Source of the DNA: Hymenobacter caeli
GTDB taxonomy: Bacteria; Bacteroidota; Bacteroidia; Cytophagales; Hymenobacteraceae
Direction: 5' to 3'
DNA length: 64,000 nt
NCBI RefSeq assembly: GCF_013294115.1
Contig: NZ_JABSNP010000006.1
Coordinates: 1-64,000 of the forward strand
This document shows, one piece after another, positions 32,746-42,850 of the stretch (the stretch's first letter is position 1; each line of letters begins with the position of its first letter). The position numbers were made by a program, and so were the translations under genes. The notes below the pieces were generated by a model that did not search any database, was not told where the DNA came from, and saw nothing but the letters and a program-made list of their open reading frames with translations.

Positions 32746-35187
32746 TTAAAGCCGGGCGGCGCGAATAATATCCGCAAATACGCCGGCCGCCGTGACCTCC
32801 GCGCCGGCCCCCGCGCCCTTTATCACCAGCGGCTGCTCGCTGTAGCGGTCGGTGTAGAAGAGCACGATGTTGTCTTTGCCGCGCAGCTCGTACACGTCGT
32901 GGCTGGGCAGCACGGCTTGCAGGCCCACGGCGGCGGTGCCGTCGGCGTAGCGGGCCACGAACTTGAGGCGCTTGCCGGCGGCGGTAGCCGCGTCGTACAG
33001 GGCTCGGAAGTGGGCTTCGTGCACAGCCAGTTGCTCATAAAAAGCTTCTACGTCGCCCTCCAGGCAGGAGGCGGGCAGGAACGACTCGATTTGCACGTCG
33101 CTCATTTCCAGCGGGTGGCCGGCTTCGCGGGCCAGAATCAGGATTTTGCGGGCCACGTCGGTACCGCTTAGGTCCAGGCGCGGGTCGGGCTCGGTGTAGC
33201 CCTCGGCCTGGGCCTGGCGCACCACCTCGGCGAAGGGCCGGCTGCCGTCGTAGTTGTTGAACACGAAGTTGAGGGTGCCCGAGAGCACGGCTTCCAGGCG
33301 GCGCACCACGTCGCCGCTGCGCGTGAGGTCGCCGAGCGTGCCGATGATGGGCAGGCCCGCGCCCACGTTGGTTTCGAACAGGAACCGGGTGTTAAAATCC
33401 TGCGCCAGGCCCTTGAGGCGGGCGTAGTTGGCGTAGGCCGAGGAGGCGGCTACTTTATTGCAGGCCACCACGGCCACGCTCTTTTCGAGCAGGGCGGCGT
33501 AGTGGTCGGCCGCGGCGGGGTTGGCCGTCACGTCCACCAGAATGGAGTTGCGCAGGTTGCGGCTTAAGATGAGTTGGGTAAACTCGTCCAGGGTGCAGGG
33601 CCCGGCGGCGGCCAGGGCGGCGGGCCAGGTGGCCAGGTCCAGGCCGTTTTCGTCCACCACGCAGTGGCGGCGGTTGGCGATGGCCACCACGCGCACCTGC
33701 AGGCCCAGCTGCTGCTGCAAGTGCGCCTGCTGCTGCGCCAGCTGCGCCAGCAGTTTGCCGCCCACGTTGCCGGGGCCCAACACGTACAGGTTCACCTGTT
33801 TATAAGCCGGCTCGAAGAAGGCCTCGTGCAGCACGTTGATGGCCTTGGGCACGTCTTCCGACCGGATGACGGTGGAGATGTTGCGCTCCGACGAGCCCTG
33901 GGCAATGGCCCGGATGTTGACCCCGTTCTGCCCCAGGGCCCCGAACAGGCGGCCGCTGATGCCGGGGTGGTTCTTCATGTTTTCGCCCACCAGCGCCACG
34001 ATGGCCAGGCCCAGCTCGGGCCGCAGCGGCGCGATGCGCCCGGCCCCGATTTCGGGGGCAAACTCGGCATCGACTACGGCGCGGGCGGCGGGCACGTCGG
34101 CGGCGGCCACGCCCACGCAAATCGAGTACTCCGACGAGCTTTGGGTGATGAGCACCACGTTGATGCGCTTGCGGGCCAGGGCCTCGAACAGCCGCTTCGA
34201 GAAGCCGGGGATGCCCACCATGCCGCTGCCTTCCAGGTTGAGCAGCGCCAGCTGGCCGATGCTGGAGAGGCCGCGCACCACGTCGGGGCTGTGCGGCGGG
34301 TCCACTTCCACCAGCGTGCCGTAGTCGGCCGGGGCGAAGGTATTTTTAATCCAGAGCGGAATACCGCGCTCCATAACGGGCTGAATGGTAGGCGGGTAGA
34401 GCACCTTGGCCCCGAAGTACGACAGCTCCATCGCCTCCTGGTACGAGATGCCGGCGATGGGCCGGGCCCGCGCCACGAGGCGCGGGTCGGCGGTCATCAT
34501 GCCGCTCACGTCGGTCCAGATTTCGAGCTTGTCGGCGTCGAGCGCGGCGGCCAGCAGGGCGGCGGTGTAGTCGGAGCCGCCCCGGCCCAGGGTCGTCGTC
34601 GTGCCCTCGGCATCGGCCCCGATGAAGCCCGGCACCACCCACAGTGCATGAGCGTGTTTCTGCCCGAAGGCTTGCACCAGCTGCCGGGTGGCGGCCGGGT
34701 CCACTTCGGCCTTCCCGAAGCACGAATTGGTGCGGATGAGCTGGCGGGCGTCGGCCCACGCGGCTGGGGTTTTACCGCCAATGACTGCGCACACCAGCTG
34801 TGAAGAAAGCAGCTCGCCGTAGCTCATCAGCCGGTCCAGGGTGCGGGCCGACAGCTCGCCCAGGGCAAATACGCCGTCGCAGAGCTGCGTCAACTCCGAA
34901 AAGCCCTGGGTAAGCGTGGCAGTGACGTCGGGCTGGCCGGCCGGGGGCAGCAGGGCCTGGGCGGCGGCCAGGTGCCGCTGTTGCAGCTGGGCCAGGGCCT
35001 CGCGGTAGCGGGAATCGCCGCTGGCCGCCGCGCGGCCCGCCCCGATGAGGGCGTCGGTGGTGCCGCCCAGGGCCGATACCACCATCACCACGGGGCCCCC
35101 GGCCAGGGCATGGAGCGCAATGGCGCACGATTTTTCGATGTTTTCCGCGGAGGCAACGGACGTGCCTCCGAATTTAAGCACTTGCAT
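32746..35187 (-). CDS. thrA: Bifunctional aspartate kinase/homoserine dehydrogenase I
   Basis: An 813-residue fusion enzyme for the first and third steps of threonine synthesis. The kinase domain starts [17 protein letters not shown] and has [17 protein letters not shown]. Two ACT regulatory regions follow (around [10 protein letters not shown] and [15 protein letters not shown]), which normally give threonine feedback. The homoserine dehydrogenase domain has [27 protein letters not shown] and [16 protein letters not shown]. It leads the thr gene series. Divergent from prfA, with ~190 bp between them. Confidence 0.97.
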   Translation of the reverse strand: MQVLKFGGTSVASAENIEKSCAIALHALAGGPVVMVVSALGGTTDALIGAGRAAASGDSRYREALAQLQQRHLAAAQALLPPAGQPDVTATLTQGFSELTQLCDGVFALGELSARTLDRLMSYGELLSSQLVCAVIGGKTPAAWADARQLIRTNSCFGKAEVDPAATRQLVQAFGQKHAHALWVVPGFIGADAEGTTTTLGRGGSDYTAALLAAALDADKLEIWTDVSGMMTADPRLVARARPIAGISYQEAMELSYFGAKVLYPPTIQPVMERGIPLWIKNTFAPADYGTLVEVDPPHSPDVVRGLSSIGQLALLNLEGSGMVGIPGFSKRLFEALARKRINVVLITQSSSEYSICVGVAAADVPAARAVVDAEFAPEIGAGRIAPLRPELGLAIVALVGENMKNHPGISGRLFGALGQNGVNIRAIAQGSSERNISTVIRSEDVPKAINVLHEAFFEPAYKQVNLYVLGPGNVGGKLLAQLAQQQAHLQQQLGLQVRVVAIANRRHCVVDENGLDLATWPAALAAAGPCTLDEFTQLILSRNLRNSILVDVTANPAAADHYAALLEKSVAVVACNKVAASSAYANYARLKGLAQDFNTRFLFETNVGAGLPIIGTLGDLTRSGDVVRRLEAVLSGTLNFVFNNYDGSRPFAEVVRQAQAEGYTEPDPRLDLSGTDVARKILILAREAGHPLEMSDVQIESFLPASCLEGDVEAFYEQLAVHEAHFRALYDAATAAGKRLKFVARYADGTAAVGLQAVLPSHDVYELRGKDNIVLFYTDRYSEQPLVIKGAGAGAEVTAAGVFADIIRAARL

Positions 35188-35338
35188 TTAAGGTGGCGGT
35201 TGGGGATGGGGCCGGGTGGATGGGCCGGCAAAGAGCAGGGCGGCCGACACCGGGCCCGACAGCGCCGGCCGGCTGCGTGCTTTTGCCGCACCGCGGCAAG
35301 AAGGAACGCCCGACCCAAACGGCGCTGTTTGAATCCAG

Positions 35339-35346
35339 TATCTTTG
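35339..35346 (+). promoter_or_regulatory. prfA -7 box (TATCTTTG)
   Basis: A perfect TAnnTTTG 33 nt before the prfA ATG. Here a short 5' leader is expected, unlike the 4-nt spacing at other genes. Confidence 0.5.
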
Positions 35347-35379
35347 CAAACCTACAGACTATTTTTTTCGACCACCCCA

Positions 35380-36450
35380 ATGCTGGACAAATTAGAAGCC
35401 ATCCGCCTGCGGTACGAAGACGTGAACCACGAGCTGATGCAGCCCGAGGTCATGTCGGACCTCAAGCGCTACAAGTCGTTGAACAAAGAGTACAAGGACT
35501 TGGGCAAAATTGTGGTCGAGTACCGCAATTACCAGCAGGTGCTCAGCAACATTGAAAACGCCCGCCAGGTTATCTCCACCGAAAAAGACGAGGACTTCCG
35601 CGAGATGGCCAAGGCCGAGCTGGACGAGCTGATGCCCGAGCAGGACCGCCTGGAGTCGGCCATCAAGGACCTGCTCATCCCCAAAGACCCCAACGACTCG
35701 AAGGACGTCATCATGGAAATCCGGGCCGGAGCCGGCGGCGACGAGGCCGCGCTCTTCGCCGGCGACTTGCAGCGCATGTACCTGCGCTTCGCCGAAAAGC
35801 AGGGCTGGAAAATGGAGCTGGTGGACGCCATGGAGGGCACCGCCGGCGGCTACAAGGAAATTATCCTGGCCGTGAAGGGCGAGGACGTGTACGGCAAGCT
35901 CAAGTTTGAGAGCGGCGTGCACCGCGTGCAGCGCGTGCCGGCCACCGAAACCCAGGGCCGCATCCACACCAGCGTGGCCTCGGTGGTGGTGATGCCCGAA
36001 GCCGAAGAGTTCGACATCGAGCTGGACATGAACGACATCCGCAAGGACCTGTTCATGTCGAGCGGCCCCGGCGGCCAGTCGGTGAACACGACCTACTCGG
36101 CCGTGCGCCTCACCCACCTGCCCACCGGCCTCGTGGCCCAGTGCCAGGACCAGAAGTCGCAGCTCAAGAACTTCGACAAGGCGCTGCAAGTGCTGCGCTC
36201 GCGCATTTTCGAGATTGAGCTGGCCAAGAAGAACGAGGCCGAAGGGGCCATCCGCAAGAGCATGATTGGCAGCGGCGACCGCAGCGACAAGGTGCGCACC
36301 TACAACTACCCCCAGGGCCGCGTGACGGACCACCGCATCGGCTACACCGTGCACAACCTGCCCAGCGTGATGGACGGCAACGTGGACGACTTCGTGGAAA
36401 ACCTGCGCATCGCCGAAAGCGCCGAGCGCCTGAAGGTGGGCGTGTCGTAG
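35380..36450 (+). CDS. prfA: Peptide chain release factor 1
   Basis: A 356-residue class I release factor that ends translation at UAA and UAG. The catalytic GGQ is in [18 protein letters not shown]. The domain-4 region has [27 protein letters not shown], as in RF1. The stop-codon recognition loop should be in the preceding domain 2. The frame extends far upstream (to 34972, into thrA antisense), but [15 protein letters not shown] is the true start. A PrmC to methylate the GGQ is encoded at 28.4 kb. RF1 competition matters for the amber-interrupted DUF5615 gene. Confidence 0.97.
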   Translation: MLDKLEAIRLRYEDVNHELMQPEVMSDLKRYKSLNKEYKDLGKIVVEYRNYQQVLSNIENARQVISTEKDEDFREMAKAELDELMPEQDRLESAIKDLLIPKDPNDSKDVIMEIRAGAGGDEAALFAGDLQRMYLRFAEKQGWKMELVDAMEGTAGGYKEIILAVKGEDVYGKLKFESGVHRVQRVPATETQGRIHTSVASVVVMPEAEEFDIELDMNDIRKDLFMSSGPGGQSVNTTYSAVRLTHLPTGLVAQCQDQKSQLKNFDKALQVLRSRIFEIELAKKNEAEGAIRKSMIGSGDRSDKVRTYNYPQGRVTDHRIGYTVHNLPSVMDGNVDDFVENLRIAESAERLKVGVS

Positions 36451-36467
36451 AGGAAATAACGGGGCCC

Positions 36468-36610
36468 CGGGGGAACCTCACGAAACCCCTACGGGGCGGG
36501 CCCCTCTCCTGCGGAGAGGGGTGCGTTCAATTTGCTTGTTGAATTTGCCCGTTCAGGTACTGGCACCCCTCTCCGCAGGAGAGGGGCCGGGGGTGAGGTT
36601 CCCCCGGGCC
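36468..36610. repeat. Large composite palindrome (REP-like)
   Basis: Outer arms GGGGGAACCTCAC / GTGAGGTTCCCCC and inner arms CCCCTCTCCTGCGGAGAGGG / CCCTCTCCGCAGGAGAGGGG face each other across ~37 bp. Each inner arm is itself nearly palindromic (CTCTCCTGCGGAGAG). This is the typical form of dispersed GC-rich intergenic palindromes. It may also terminate prfA transcripts. Confidence 0.8.
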
Positions 36611-36636
36611 AGGGCCCCCACGCACCAACCCCCTTC

Positions 36637-38202
36637 ATGCGCCATTTTTTCCTCGCCTTCATTCTCCTCGGCTGCTTGTCGGCGCTGCTGCCGGGCTGCG
36701 AGCCCAAGGAAGACCTGGTGCAAACCTCGGGCAGCCTGAGCTTTGTGCAGGACACCGTACTGTTCGACACCGTGTTCACCACGGTGCGCACGGTGACGAA
36801 GCGGCTGTGGGTGTACAACCGCAACCGCGGGGCCCTGAAAACCGACATCAGCCTGGGCGGGCTGGGCACGAGCCCGTACGCGCTGGTTATCAACGGCGAC
36901 GCGGGGCCCGGGGCCAGCGGCGTGACCGTGCGGGGCAACGACAGCCTGCTGGTGCTGGTGCGGGCCACGGTGGGCGACAACGGCACGGCCACCGCCGCCA
37001 AGCAGTTTCTGGTAACGGACCAGCTCAACTTCCTCACCAACGGCAACGCCCAGAACGTGAAGCTGGTGGCCTACGGCCAGAATGCCTACTTCCACTACGG
37101 CGAGGTAATCGGCCAGAATACGACCTGGAAGACCGACAAGCCCCACGTCATCGTGAACAGCAGCTTTGTGAGCGGGGGCCAGACGTACATCGGCGGGGTG
37201 GTAGTGGCGCAGGGCGTCACGCTGCGCATTCCCCGGGGGGCCCGCGTGTATTCGCACGCCGGGGCCACGCTGCAAGTCGATGGGCAGCTGCTGGTGAACG
37301 ACTTGACCGAGCCCAACGCCTTCGCGCCCACCGACACCGTGAAGGATACCAACGCCAACATTGTGCGCTTCGCCGGCGACCGGCTCGAACCGTTCTACGC
37401 CGATGTGCCGGGGCAGTGGGGCGGCATTTTCTTCACGCCCACCAGCCACGACAACCGCATCCGCTACGCGGAAATTAAAAACGCCACCTACGGGCTGCTG
37501 CTGCTCAACCCGAAAAGGACGCTGCCGCGCCCCGGCGTAGCCGTTGACAACACGGTTATCAAGAACATTTCCGGGGCCAACGTCTCGTTTGCCAGCACCG
37601 CCCAGTCGGCCGTTTCGCTCGATACCGGGGGCGGCATCATCAGCCTCGGGGGCAACGTGGCGGCCACCAACTGCCTGCTCACCAACTGCGGCGAATACGC
37701 CATCCTGGGGTACGGCGGGGTGTACGACGTCAATTTTTGCACCATCGCCAACTACACGCCGGCTTTCCTGCGCAAGACGAATTCGCTGACGTTCACCGAT
37801 AAATCCACCGACGCCGACGACAAAACCCCGTCGTCTCCGCAAATCACCCTCCGCAACAGCATCATGTGGGGCTCGATTGCCGACGAACTGTTCTTTGACG
37901 ACAACGACGCCTACCGCGGCTCGCTCACGGTGCGCAACTCGGTGCTACGCACCACCTACTACGCCGGTACCGTGCTGGCCACGCCCGGCAATCCCGGCCT
38001 GCTAGACCCCGCGCTGGGCAACTCCCTCGCCGACCCGCTGTTTCTGCGCTCGCCGACCAACGCAGGCGGCAAATACGACTACTCACTGCAAGCCACCTCG
38101 CCGGCCCTCAAACTAGGGCCCACGTTCGGCAGCAAGCCCCCCCGCGACCTGCGCAACCTGCCCCGAGCGGCTTATACGGTAGGCGCCTACGAGCACAAGT
38201 AG
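36637..38202 (+). CDS. Right-handed beta-helix lipoprotein
   Basis: A 521-residue protein with lipoprotein signal (LSALLPGC, Cys21). After ~180 residues of beta-sandwich-like sequence, from about VVVAQGVTLRIPRGARVY onward it shows parallel beta-helix character: RIRYAEIKNATYGLLL, VDNTVIKNISGANVSF, TNCLLTNCGEYAILGYGGVYDVNFCTIAN, ITLRNSIMWG. It ends with 'LRNLPRAAYTVGAYEHK', the standard 'd..gn.R......dlGAyE' end of polymorphic-outer-membrane/choice-of-anchor type proteins. Surface or outer-membrane lipoprotein; sugar binding is possible but no catalytic residues were identified. Confidence 0.85.
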   Translation: MRHFFLAFILLGCLSALLPGCEPKEDLVQTSGSLSFVQDTVLFDTVFTTVRTVTKRLWVYNRNRGALKTDISLGGLGTSPYALVINGDAGPGASGVTVRGNDSLLVLVRATVGDNGTATAAKQFLVTDQLNFLTNGNAQNVKLVAYGQNAYFHYGEVIGQNTTWKTDKPHVIVNSSFVSGGQTYIGGVVVAQGVTLRIPRGARVYSHAGATLQVDGQLLVNDLTEPNAFAPTDTVKDTNANIVRFAGDRLEPFYADVPGQWGGIFFTPTSHDNRIRYAEIKNATYGLLLLNPKRTLPRPGVAVDNTVIKNISGANVSFASTAQSAVSLDTGGGIISLGGNVAATNCLLTNCGEYAILGYGGVYDVNFCTIANYTPAFLRKTNSLTFTDKSTDADDKTPSSPQITLRNSIMWGSIADELFFDDNDAYRGSLTVRNSVLRTTYYAGTVLATPGNPGLLDPALGNSLADPLFLRSPTNAGGKYDYSLQATSPALKLGPTFGSKPPRDLRNLPRAAYTVGAYEHK

Positions 38203-38312
38203 CGCCCCGGGCGTGGGCTGCCGGCTTTTTCGCCGGCTGCCCGCTAATCGCTGAAGAAGTATATGACCCACTGAAAACCGGCCGGCAACGCGCGGCCGCT
38301 GCCCGGCCTGGC

Positions 38313-38882
38313 CTACTGCACCTGCCCGGCCGCCGCGTAGCGCAGCGTGTCGAATAGCACTAGCTTCTGGGTGCCCTGCACGGCGTAGCCGGCCAAGCGG
38401 CCCTGGCGCAGGTCGAGGCGCAGGTGCTTGTGGGCCGTGAACAGCGCGTTTTGCTGCTCCACGTCGGCCGTGATTTCCTCGGGGGCGGCCCCGGCGCTGA
38501 GCACGTTCAGGCGGGTTACCGGGGCGATGTCGTGGTCCGGCAGGCGGGTGTAGGTGCGGCGCAGCCGCCCGTCGGGCAGCCGGGCCGAATCCACGGCGTA
38601 GGCCCCGCGCAAGGCGGCTTTGTTGATGTCGGCCTGGAAAAACAGCTGTAGCTCGTCGGCCCAGCGCACGGCGGGCACGCGCACGGTTTCGGGGGGGCCG
38701 CCGCGCAGGCGCACGTACTTGAGGGCCGCGGCGTGGGCCTGGTCGAGCTGCTTAATCTGCTGGTCGAGCAGGCCCTTCACGTCGAAGTACAGGGGCCCGG
38801 CGGCGCGGGGCGCGGCCGCTTCGGGGCCCCCGCAGCCGGCCAGCAGCAGCGCCGCGCCGGCCGCCCACCGGGCGCTACGCAC
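38313..38882 (-). CDS. Small lipoprotein translationally coupled to gpmI
   Basis: A 189-residue lipoprotein (signal ALLLAGC, Cys17). Its start overlaps the 3' end of gpmI by 8 bp, so the two are one operon. The mature part is mixed alpha-beta: KGLLDQQIKQLDQAHAAALKYV, WADELQLFFQADINKAALRGAY and so on. No named family is recognised, but the layout is common in Hymenobacter relatives. Function unknown. Confidence 0.8.
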   Translation of the reverse strand: MRSARWAAGAALLLAGCGGPEAAAPRAAGPLYFDVKGLLDQQIKQLDQAHAAALKYVRLRGGPPETVRVPAVRWADELQLFFQADINKAALRGAYAVDSARLPDGRLRRTYTRLPDHDIAPVTRLNVLSAGAAPEEITADVEQQNALFTAHKHLRLDLRQGRLAGYAVQGTQKLVLFDTLRYAAAGQVQ

Positions 38883-40410
38883 CGGCGGGGCGCAGCAGGT
38901 TCAGGCCGGTCATCTCGGCGGGCTGGGGCAGGCCCATCAGCGCCAGGATGGTGGGGGCCAGGTCGGCCAGCTTGCCGTCGGCGAGGGTGCCGCGGTAGTC
39001 GTCGTCCACCAGAATGCAGGGCACCAGGTTGATGGTGTGGGCCGTGTTGGGCGAGCCGTCGGCATTGCGCATGAACTCGGCGTTGCCGTGGTCGGCGATG
39101 ATGAGGCTGGCGTAGCCGGCGGCGCGGGCGGCCTCCACCACGGCGCGGGCGCAGGCGTCGGCCGTTTCCACGGCCTTCACCACGGCCCCGAACACGCCGG
39201 TGTGGCCCACCATGTCGGGGTTGGCGAAGTTGAGGACCACGAAGTCGGCGGCCTGGGCTTGCAGCTCCGGCACCAGGGCATCGCGCAGGTCGGCGGCGCT
39301 CATCTCGGGCTGCAGGTCGTAGGTGGCCACCTTGGGCGAGGGGCACATGATGCGCTTCTCGCCGGCAAACTCCGCCTCGCGGCCCCCCGAAAAGAAGAAC
39401 GTGACGTGCGGGTACTTCTCGGTTTCGGCGATGCGGATTTGCGTTTTGCCGTGGGCGGCCAGCACCTCGCCCAAGGTGTGGTCCAGGTTGTCTTTCTCGA
39501 ACACCGGCGTCACGCCCACGAAGCTCTCGTCGTAGTTCGTCATCGTGAGGTAGTGCAGGTTCAGGCGCTGCATCTGGAAGGCGTGGAAGTCCTGCTGCGT
39601 CAGGGCTTCCGTAATCTCGCGGCCCCGGTCGGTGCGGAAGTTGAAGCACAGCACCACGTCGCCCTCCTGAATCACGGCCAGCGGCTGGTCGTCGGCCCCC
39701 GTCTTCACAATGGGCTTCAAAAACTCGTCGGTGATGCCTTCTTTGTATTGTTCCTGAATGGTTTGAATCAGGTTGTGCGAGGGCGTGCCCACGCCGTTCA
39801 CCAGCAGGTCGTAGGCCACCTTCACCCGCTCCCAGCGCTGGTCGCGGTCCATGGCGTAGTAGCGGCCCACTACGGAGGCAATCCGGGCCCCGGTGCGCTC
39901 CACGTGCTCCTCCAGGTCGTTGATGTAGCGCACGCTGCTCTTGGGGTCGGTGTCGCGCCCGTCGGTGAAGGCGTGCACGAACACCCTGGGCACGCCCGCC
40001 TCGTGGGCAATGGTGCAGAGGGCCTTCACGTGGTCGATGTGCGAGTGCACCCCGCCGTCGGACAACAGCCCGATGAGGTGCAGGGGCTTGTTGTTGGTGC
40101 GGGCGTACTCGAAGGCTTTCACCAGGGCAGGCATCTGGCCCAGCTTGCGCTCGCGCACGGCCCGGCCGATGCGCACCAGCTCCTGGTCGATGACGCGGCC
40201 GGCCCCGATGTTCATGTGGCCCACTTCGGAGTTGCCCATCTGGCCCTCGGGCAGGCCCACGGCTTCGCCCGACGCCTGGAGGGTGCTGTGGGGGTAACGC
40301 GCCAGCACTTCGTCGTAGAAGGGCGTCCGGGCCTGGTCCACGGCCGAATCGGTCGTGTTCTGGGTCAGGCCCCACCCGTCCAGAATGACCAATAATACCT
40401 GTTTGTTCAT
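38875..40410 (-). CDS. gpmI: Cofactor-independent phosphoglycerate mutase
   Basis: A 511-residue Mn-dependent enzyme that interconverts 3- and 2-phosphoglycerate in glycolysis and gluconeogenesis. N-terminal metal site LLVILDGWGLTQ; the phosphoserine nucleophile lies in MGNSEVGHMNIGAGRVIDQ; the substrate loop HSHIDHVKAL and VHAFTDGRDTDP; the second metal site DHGNAEFM and NFANPDMVGHTG. The start at 40410 lies 4 nt after a perfect TATCTTTG box. The following lipoprotein gene overlaps it. Confidence 0.97.
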   Translation of the reverse strand: MNKQVLLVILDGWGLTQNTTDSAVDQARTPFYDEVLARYPHSTLQASGEAVGLPEGQMGNSEVGHMNIGAGRVIDQELVRIGRAVRERKLGQMPALVKAFEYARTNNKPLHLIGLLSDGGVHSHIDHVKALCTIAHEAGVPRVFVHAFTDGRDTDPKSSVRYINDLEEHVERTGARIASVVGRYYAMDRDQRWERVKVAYDLLVNGVGTPSHNLIQTIQEQYKEGITDEFLKPIVKTGADDQPLAVIQEGDVVLCFNFRTDRGREITEALTQQDFHAFQMQRLNLHYLTMTNYDESFVGVTPVFEKDNLDHTLGEVLAAHGKTQIRIAETEKYPHVTFFFSGGREAEFAGEKRIMCPSPKVATYDLQPEMSAADLRDALVPELQAQAADFVVLNFANPDMVGHTGVFGAVVKAVETADACARAVVEAARAAGYASLIIADHGNAEFMRNADGSPNTAHTINLVPCILVDDDYRGTLADGKLADLAPTILALMGLPQPAEMTGLNLLRPAGA

Positions 40411-40414
40411 GCCC

Positions 40415-40422
40415 CAAAGATA
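40415..40422 (-). promoter_or_regulatory. gpmI -7 box (TATCTTTG)
   Basis: A perfect TAnnTTTG on the minus strand with 4 nt (GGGC) to the gpmI ATG; leaderless or near-leaderless transcript expected. Confidence 0.65.
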
Positions 40423-40605
40423 CGGGGGCCCGGGGCAAGGGTTGGCTGGCCGGGGCCCGCTCCCCCGGTTTTCGGCCCAAATACTGCCGCGCCCGGGCCC
40501 AACCCCCGCGGGCCGGCGCACGTAAGTCCGCCCCGTTCGGGGCCGACTGGCCCGGTTTTCGCTACTGCCTCCGCCGACCCGATAACCCGTTCTATACCCT
40601 TTCTT

Positions 40606-41004
40606 ATGAAACCCTTTTTACTGCGGATGCTGGCCGCCGCGTGGCTGCTGGTGTTGGTGGGCTTTACGGCGCAGGCCCAGGCCGATTTGGGCCCCGTGCG
40701 AAGCGCCCTTCGCGGCGGCTCGTCGCACGACCTGGCCCAGTACCTGGCCCCGGCCGTGGAGCTGAGCTTCGACGGCGACAAGCAAAACTTCAGCGCCACC
40801 CAGGCCGAGCTGGTGCTGAAAGACTTCTTCGCCAAAAACGCGCCTACCGGCTTCGACTTCATTCACCAGGGGGCCAGCGGCGAGGGCATTCAATACGCCG
40901 TGGGCCGCTACGCGAGCCGCACCGGCACCTACCGCGTGTACGTCAAGCTAAAGCCCTCGCGCGGGGCCCCGGTAATTGACAACCTTGATTTTACCAAGGA
41001 GTAG
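40606..41004 (+). CDS. Exported DUF4783 protein
   Basis: A 132-residue protein: signal peptide ending VGFTAQAQA, then the DUF4783 domain: LGPVRSALRGGSSHDLAQYLAPAVELSFDGDKQNFSATQAELVLKDFF, GFDFIHQG, GIQYAVGRYASRTGTYRVYVKLK. It is an NTF2/SnoaL-like cone fold typical of Bacteroidota, periplasmic, of unknown role. In this group it often precedes nadC, as here. Confidence 0.9.
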   Translation: MKPFLLRMLAAAWLLVLVGFTAQAQADLGPVRSALRGGSSHDLAQYLAPAVELSFDGDKQNFSATQAELVLKDFFAKNAPTGFDFIHQGASGEGIQYAVGRYASRTGTYRVYVKLKPSRGAPVIDNLDFTKE

Positions 41005-41016
41005 CAAGGCTTTGCG

Positions 41017-41071
41017 GTTAAAAGTGAGGAGTTGAAACCCGATGGTCGGGTTTCAACTCCTCACTTTTAAC
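41017..41071 (+). terminator. Long perfect terminator hairpin
   Basis: A 26-bp perfect inverted repeat (GTTAAAAGTGAGGAGTTGAA... and complement) with a 3-nt loop between the DUF4783 gene and nadC. Confidence 0.85.
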
Positions 41072-41146
41072 TTTTAACCCGGCTTCCACTTTGGCGGGGC
41101 GTTGCCGTGGCCGCCCGTGGCGCTTTCGCGGCCCGGGCCCCCGGCG

Positions 41147-41154
41147 TACCTTTG
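41147..41154 (+). promoter_or_regulatory. nadC -7 box (TACCTTTG)
   Basis: A perfect TAnnTTTG 4 nt before the proposed GTG start of nadC. The constant spacing seen elsewhere supports GTG 41159 as the start over ATG 41102. Confidence 0.6.
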
Positions 41155-41158
41155 CCGG

Positions 41159-42022
41159 GTGCAACCGCTTCCCCCTTATTTGACCGACGAGGCCCTGGCC
41201 GTGTTCATCCGCGCGGCGCTAGCCGAAGACGTGGGCGACGGCGACCACTCGGCGCTGGCCGCCGTGCCGGCCGACGCGCACAACCGCGCCCGACTGCTGG
41301 TGAAAAGCCCCGGCGTGCTGGCCGGCGCGGCGCTGGCCCCGCGCATCTTCGCCGCCGTCGACGCGGGCCTGCACGTGCGCGACGCCCTGCCCGACGGCAC
41401 CCGCGTGCGGCCCGGCGACGTGGCTTTCGTGGTGGAGGGCCCCGCCCGCAGCATCCTCACCGCCGAGCGGCTGGTGCTCAACTGCATGCAGCGCATGAGC
41501 GGCATCGCCACCTACACGGCGCACCTCACCGGCCTGCTGGCCGGCACCCGCGCCCGCCTGCTCGACACCCGCAAGACCACGCCCAACTTCCGCCTCTGCG
41601 AGAAGTGGGCCGTGCTGATTGGCGGCGGCGTGAACCACCGTTTCGGCCTCTTCGACATGGTGATGCTGAAGGACAACCACGTGGACTACGCCGGCGGCGT
41701 GGCCCCGGCCCTGGCCGCCACACAGGCCTACCTGGCTAGCACCGGCCGCCAGCTGCCCATCGTCATCGAAACCCGCAACCTGGCCGAAGTGCAGCAGGCG
41801 GTAGAAGCCGGCGGCTTCCAGCGCCTGATGCTCGACAACATGGCCCCCGCCCTGATGCGCGAGGCCGTGGCCCTGGTGGCCGGCCGCTTCGAAACCGAGG
41901 CCAGCGGCAGCATCACCGAGCAAACCCTGGCCGAAGTAGGAGCTACCGGCGTCGACTACATCTCGGTGGGGGCCCTCACCCACTCGGCCGGCATCCTGGA
42001 CCTAAGCTTGAAAGCGTTTTAA
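41159..42022 (+). CDS. nadC: Nicotinate-nucleotide pyrophosphorylase (carboxylating)
   Basis: A 287-residue enzyme that makes nicotinate mononucleotide from quinolinate in NAD synthesis. Family signatures are AEDVGDGDHSALAAVPA, ERLVLNCMQRMSGIATYTA, LLDTRKTTPNFRLCEKWAVLIGGGVNHRFGLFDMVMLKDNH, IETRNLAEV and ASGSITEQTLAEVGATGVDYISVGALTHS. The start is taken as GTG 41159 (VQPLPPYLTDEAL) from the promoter spacing; an upstream ATG at 41102 adds 19 Pro-rich residues unlike the family. Confidence 0.95.
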   Translation: MQPLPPYLTDEALAVFIRAALAEDVGDGDHSALAAVPADAHNRARLLVKSPGVLAGAALAPRIFAAVDAGLHVRDALPDGTRVRPGDVAFVVEGPARSILTAERLVLNCMQRMSGIATYTAHLTGLLAGTRARLLDTRKTTPNFRLCEKWAVLIGGGVNHRFGLFDMVMLKDNHVDYAGGVAPALAATQAYLASTGRQLPIVIETRNLAEVQQAVEAGGFQRLMLDNMAPALMREAVALVAGRFETEASGSITEQTLAEVGATGVDYISVGALTHSAGILDLSLKAF

Positions 42023-42031
42023 GATTAATTG

Positions 42032-42155
42032 CTGATGGTCTCATTATTAAATTGTTGAAGGCTAAATTGTTGTTCGCGTCAGACTGCTTTTTTATTCAAC
42101 GAATTAACCATTGAACGACTCAACAATTTAACCCCCAGCAATTCAACAATTCAAT
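42032..42155. repeat. A+T-rich inverted repeats after nadC
   Basis: Several copies of AAATTGTTG on the left (42048-42076) face CAACAATTTAA and CAACAATTC on the right (42121-42150), able to form a long imperfect stem. Likely the nadC terminator. Confidence 0.5.
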
Positions 42156-42156
42156 T

Positions 42157-42756
42157 ATGAACCAACCCAACCAACGGGGCGGGGGCGGCGGCTTCCGCCA
42201 GCAGCAGCAGGCGTCGCCGCTGGCCATCGTCACCAAAAAAACGCAGTTCGACACCAACGCTTATACCAAGCTGGCGATGGCCGAGGTGTGGCGCAAAGAC
42301 TGGGTGTACGCCCTCGTGCCGTTCGCCCTCGGCCTGCTGCCGGCCATCGTTTGGCACTCGTGGTGGTGGCTGGCGCTGAGCTTCGTGCTCACGCTGCTGT
42401 TCGTGCTGCTGCGCTCGGCCCAGGTCACGGGCGTCACGCAGTTGGAGCAGAGCAAGCCCTTGTTCGAGCGCATGAACTTTGAGATGGACCAGAAGCAGCT
42501 GCTGCTGCGCGTGAGCAAGGAAAAAGCCATGCAGCTGACCTGGGACATGATTGGCAAGGTGCGCCGCGACGACGACGCCTACCTGCTCTACCTCAAGCCC
42601 GGGGCCCCGCCCGCCGACACGGCCGGCTGGCGCTTGTGGATTGCCAAGACGTTCGACGTGCCCGTGTTTTTGCACCTGCCCCTGCGCGTGTTCAACTCCG
42701 ACAACGACCGCAAGCTGTTCGAGGCCCTGCTGCGCCGCAAAAGCCTGCTGGCCTAG
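42157..42756 (+). CDS. YcxB-like membrane protein
   Basis: A 199-residue protein. A Gln/Gly-rich N-terminus (GGGGGFRQQQQ) precedes two adjacent transmembrane helices (YALVPFALGLLPAIVW and WWLALSFVLTLLFVLLRS). The cytosolic C-terminal half (FERMNFEMDQKQLLLRVSKEKAMQLTWDMIGKVRRDDDAYLLYLKP...HLPLRVFNSDNDRKLFEALLRRK) matches the YcxB-like C-terminal beta domain ('w..i.kv.e.d..yllyl....f..iP...f'). Function unknown. Confidence 0.78.
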   Translation: MNQPNQRGGGGGFRQQQQASPLAIVTKKTQFDTNAYTKLAMAEVWRKDWVYALVPFALGLLPAIVWHSWWWLALSFVLTLLFVLLRSAQVTGVTQLEQSKPLFERMNFEMDQKQLLLRVSKEKAMQLTWDMIGKVRRDDDAYLLYLKPGAPPADTAGWRLWIAKTFDVPVFLHLPLRVFNSDNDRKLFEALLRRKSLLA

Positions 42757-42850
42757 ACTGGCCCGGCCGGGCCAAAAAGTACCGCTAGCGCCACCCAACC
42801 GCCCGGCCTTACGTACCGCTTCTCAATTGCTATTGCTTAACCACCGACCC

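Noticed and set aside
38620..40395. A 591-codon open frame opposite gpmI, and similar long frames opposite thrA, nadC, FadL and prfA
   Set aside because: All mirror confident genes, have low-complexity His/Gly/Val/Arg composition and lack promoters or conserved motifs.
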